In this document: positions 4,760 to 5,171 of the stretch, piece by piece
How positions within the stretch are numbered: the first letter of the stretch is position 1
Layout: every line of letters starts with the position of its first letter
Assembly (NCBI GenBank): GCA_030429325.1
Contig: JAUICT010000195.1
Location: forward strand, 1 to 5,171
DNA: 5,171 bases
DNA from: Bacteroidia bacterium
Lineage (GTDB): Bacteria; Bacteroidota; Bacteroidia; Flavobacteriales; Flavobacteriaceae
Reading direction: 5' to 3'
The notes under the pieces: model-generated
The model's input: the letters and a program-made list of their open reading frames with translations, nothing else
What the model was told of the DNA's origin: nothing
The model's database searches: none
Made by a program: the position numbers and the translations under genes

Positions 4760-4873
4760 AAAATAGCGGTTTAAGTGCTTAGTCGAAAATGAATTTTATA
4801 AATTTAAGGACAGTACCAAACCGAAAAGTAGTGCTTAAATTCCGCTACTTTTCATATACAAAACCGATACGTG
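4740..4873 (+). repeat. Structured tail B at the 3' end of the HxlR-family gene, with a long hairpin
   Basis: It opens GCGTACAACAACG (4740-4752) and closes ACCGATACGTG (4863-4873), the same ends as tail A. Inside, GTATATAAAAAATAGCGG (4752-4769) pairs with CCGCTACTTTTCATATAC (4842-4859) at 16 of 18 positions. TTTAAG (4770-4775) pairs with CTTAAA (4834-4839) across a 2-nt bulge. Wobble pairs extend the RNA stem further, leaving a loop of about 50 nt. The hxlR stop codon TAA (4757-4759) is inside the stem. No U-run follows, so a simple intrinsic terminator is unlikely, though the stem could shield the mRNA end. Confidence 0.7.
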
Positions 4874-5040
4874 CCATCCCTTTTTCTTAGCACATTTTAG
4901 CTTTTAAAAGGAGCACGACAACATATCAACCAACAAACCACACCTACACGTTTCACCCATTAGCGACTAACCAAATACCCAATATTCGTGACAATGGGTG
5001 TAATTCGTGTCAATTTGTAAAAAAGACCAGCCTCCTAATC
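4874..5040. repeat. Spacer with an inverted repeat and a direct repeat
   Basis: No gene is seen here. CACCCATT (4954-4961) and AATGGGTG (4993-5000) are exact inverted arms, with ACACG/CGTGT (4946-4950, 5006-5010) as an outer pair. Overlapping them, ATTCGTGACAAT (4984-4995) is repeated directly as ATTCGTGTCAAT (5003-5014), one mismatch, 19 bp apart. Function unknown; ATTCGTG-type repeats may be of the dispersed intergenic kind. The first 70 bases show nothing recognisable. Confidence 0.45.
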
Positions 5041-5070
5041 TTTAACATCTGCTCGAGATGCCTACTTTTG
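5041..5070 (+). promoter_or_regulatory. Candidate Bacteroidota promoter giving a leaderless or near-leaderless mRNA
   Basis: TACTTTTG (5063-5070) matches TAnnTTTG exactly and lies 4 nt before the ATG at 5075. TTTA (5041-5044) stands at the -33 position with an 18-bp spacer (consensus TTTG). Transcription would start at or within a base or two of the ATG. An alternative set, TTTG (5014-5017) with TAATCTTT (5036-5043), would give a leader of about 25 nt but fits the -7 consensus less well. Confidence 0.5.
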
Positions 5071-5074
5071 CACC

Positions 5075-5171
5075 ATGTACGATTACTTGGTTGTTGGTCT
5101 GGGCTTGGCTGGAATTTCCTTTTGCGAGGTGCTGGAAAAGGAGGGTAAGTCTTTTAAAGTGGTTTCTGATG
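5075..5171 (+). CDS. FAD-dependent oxidoreductase, N-terminal fragment (3' truncated by window edge)
   Basis: The first 32 residues are visible: MYDYLVVGLGLAGISFCEVL followed by EKEGKSFKVVSD. They form a beta strand, a GxGxxG-type turn (GLGLAG, 9-14), a helix and a second strand ending in an acidic residue. This is the standard dinucleotide-binding fold of FAD oxidoreductases of the glycine/D-amino-acid oxidase (DAO) type. The acidic residue at the end of strand 2 favours binding of the ADP ribose of FAD. Substrate cannot be told from this fragment. The ATG is chosen because the fold begins immediately; the ATG at 5058 is out of frame. Base composition resembles gldM/gldN rather than the redox module, suggesting it is part of the older chromosomal backbone. 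Confidence 0.8.
   Translation, partial: MYDYLVVGLGLAGISFCEVLEKEGKSFKVVSD

Larger units (their letters stand above)
3088..4873. mobile_element. Putative cassette-like redox module bounded by inverted structured tails
   Basis: The segment holds three genes of one theme (peroxiredoxin-like, mdaB, HxlR regulator). It is visibly AT-richer than gldM/gldN and ends on both sides in an exact 11-bp inverted repeat (3088-3098 and 4863-4873). It has no transposase or integrase and no clear target duplication; bases outside the ends are AACTT and CCATC. It sits between gldN and an FAD oxidoreductase, interrupting what may be an ancestral neighbourhood. Horizontal acquisition is inferred from composition and boundaries. 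A non-autonomous transposon and an integron-like cassette are both possible, and neither is proven. Confidence 0.4.

Overview
The window looks like a chromosomal piece from a marine-type member of the Flavobacteriaceae (Bacteroidota). It opens with the C-terminal two thirds of gldM followed by gldN, the last genes of the gldKLMN block for gliding motility and type IX secretion. It closes with the first 32 codons of an FAD-dependent oxidoreductase. Candidate promoters follow the Bacteroidota TAnnTTTG pattern rather than sigma70, and obvious Shine-Dalgarno sequences are scarce.

Layout: (1) 1-1953, gldM (partial) and gldN, an 18-nt gap apart on the + strand. (2) 1954-3087, a repeat-rich stretch. 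It holds a perfect palindrome, a strong intrinsic terminator, an imperfect tandem array of about 43-bp units that end in half a REP-like palindrome, and a small GIY-YIG nuclease gene on the - strand bracketed by inverted full copies of that palindrome. An exact second copy of the terminator and a nested repeat follow. (3) 3088-4873, a visibly AT-richer redox module: a peroxiredoxin-like gene and mdaB (quinone reductase) on the - strand, and a divergent HxlR/MarR-like regulator on the + strand. The region between mdaB and the regulator carries several ACTA/TAGT half-sites. (4) 4874-5171, a short spacer with small repeats and the start of the FAD oxidoreductase.

How the genes work together: GldM and GldN are envelope components of the secretion and gliding machine and are probably unrelated in function to the rest. 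The redox module is self-contained. A cysteine-bearing HxlR regulator probably senses electrophiles or quinones and controls the divergent mdaB-peroxiredoxin operon, which would detoxify quinones and peroxides.

The two most interesting signals are non-coding. First, the GIY-YIG gene with its inverted palindromes and decayed half-copies looks like a REP element with its own nuclease, in the manner of RAYT/REP but with a different enzyme class. Second, the redox module is bounded on both sides by structured tails that share their outer 11 bp (ACCGATACGTG) and inner core (GCGTAC..AACGT) but differ in the palindromic interior. Each tail sits directly at the 3' end of a gene and points outward. 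This resembles gene-cassette recombination sites without matching a canonical attC. Together these suggest that the gldN-oxidoreductase junction has repeatedly taken insertions.
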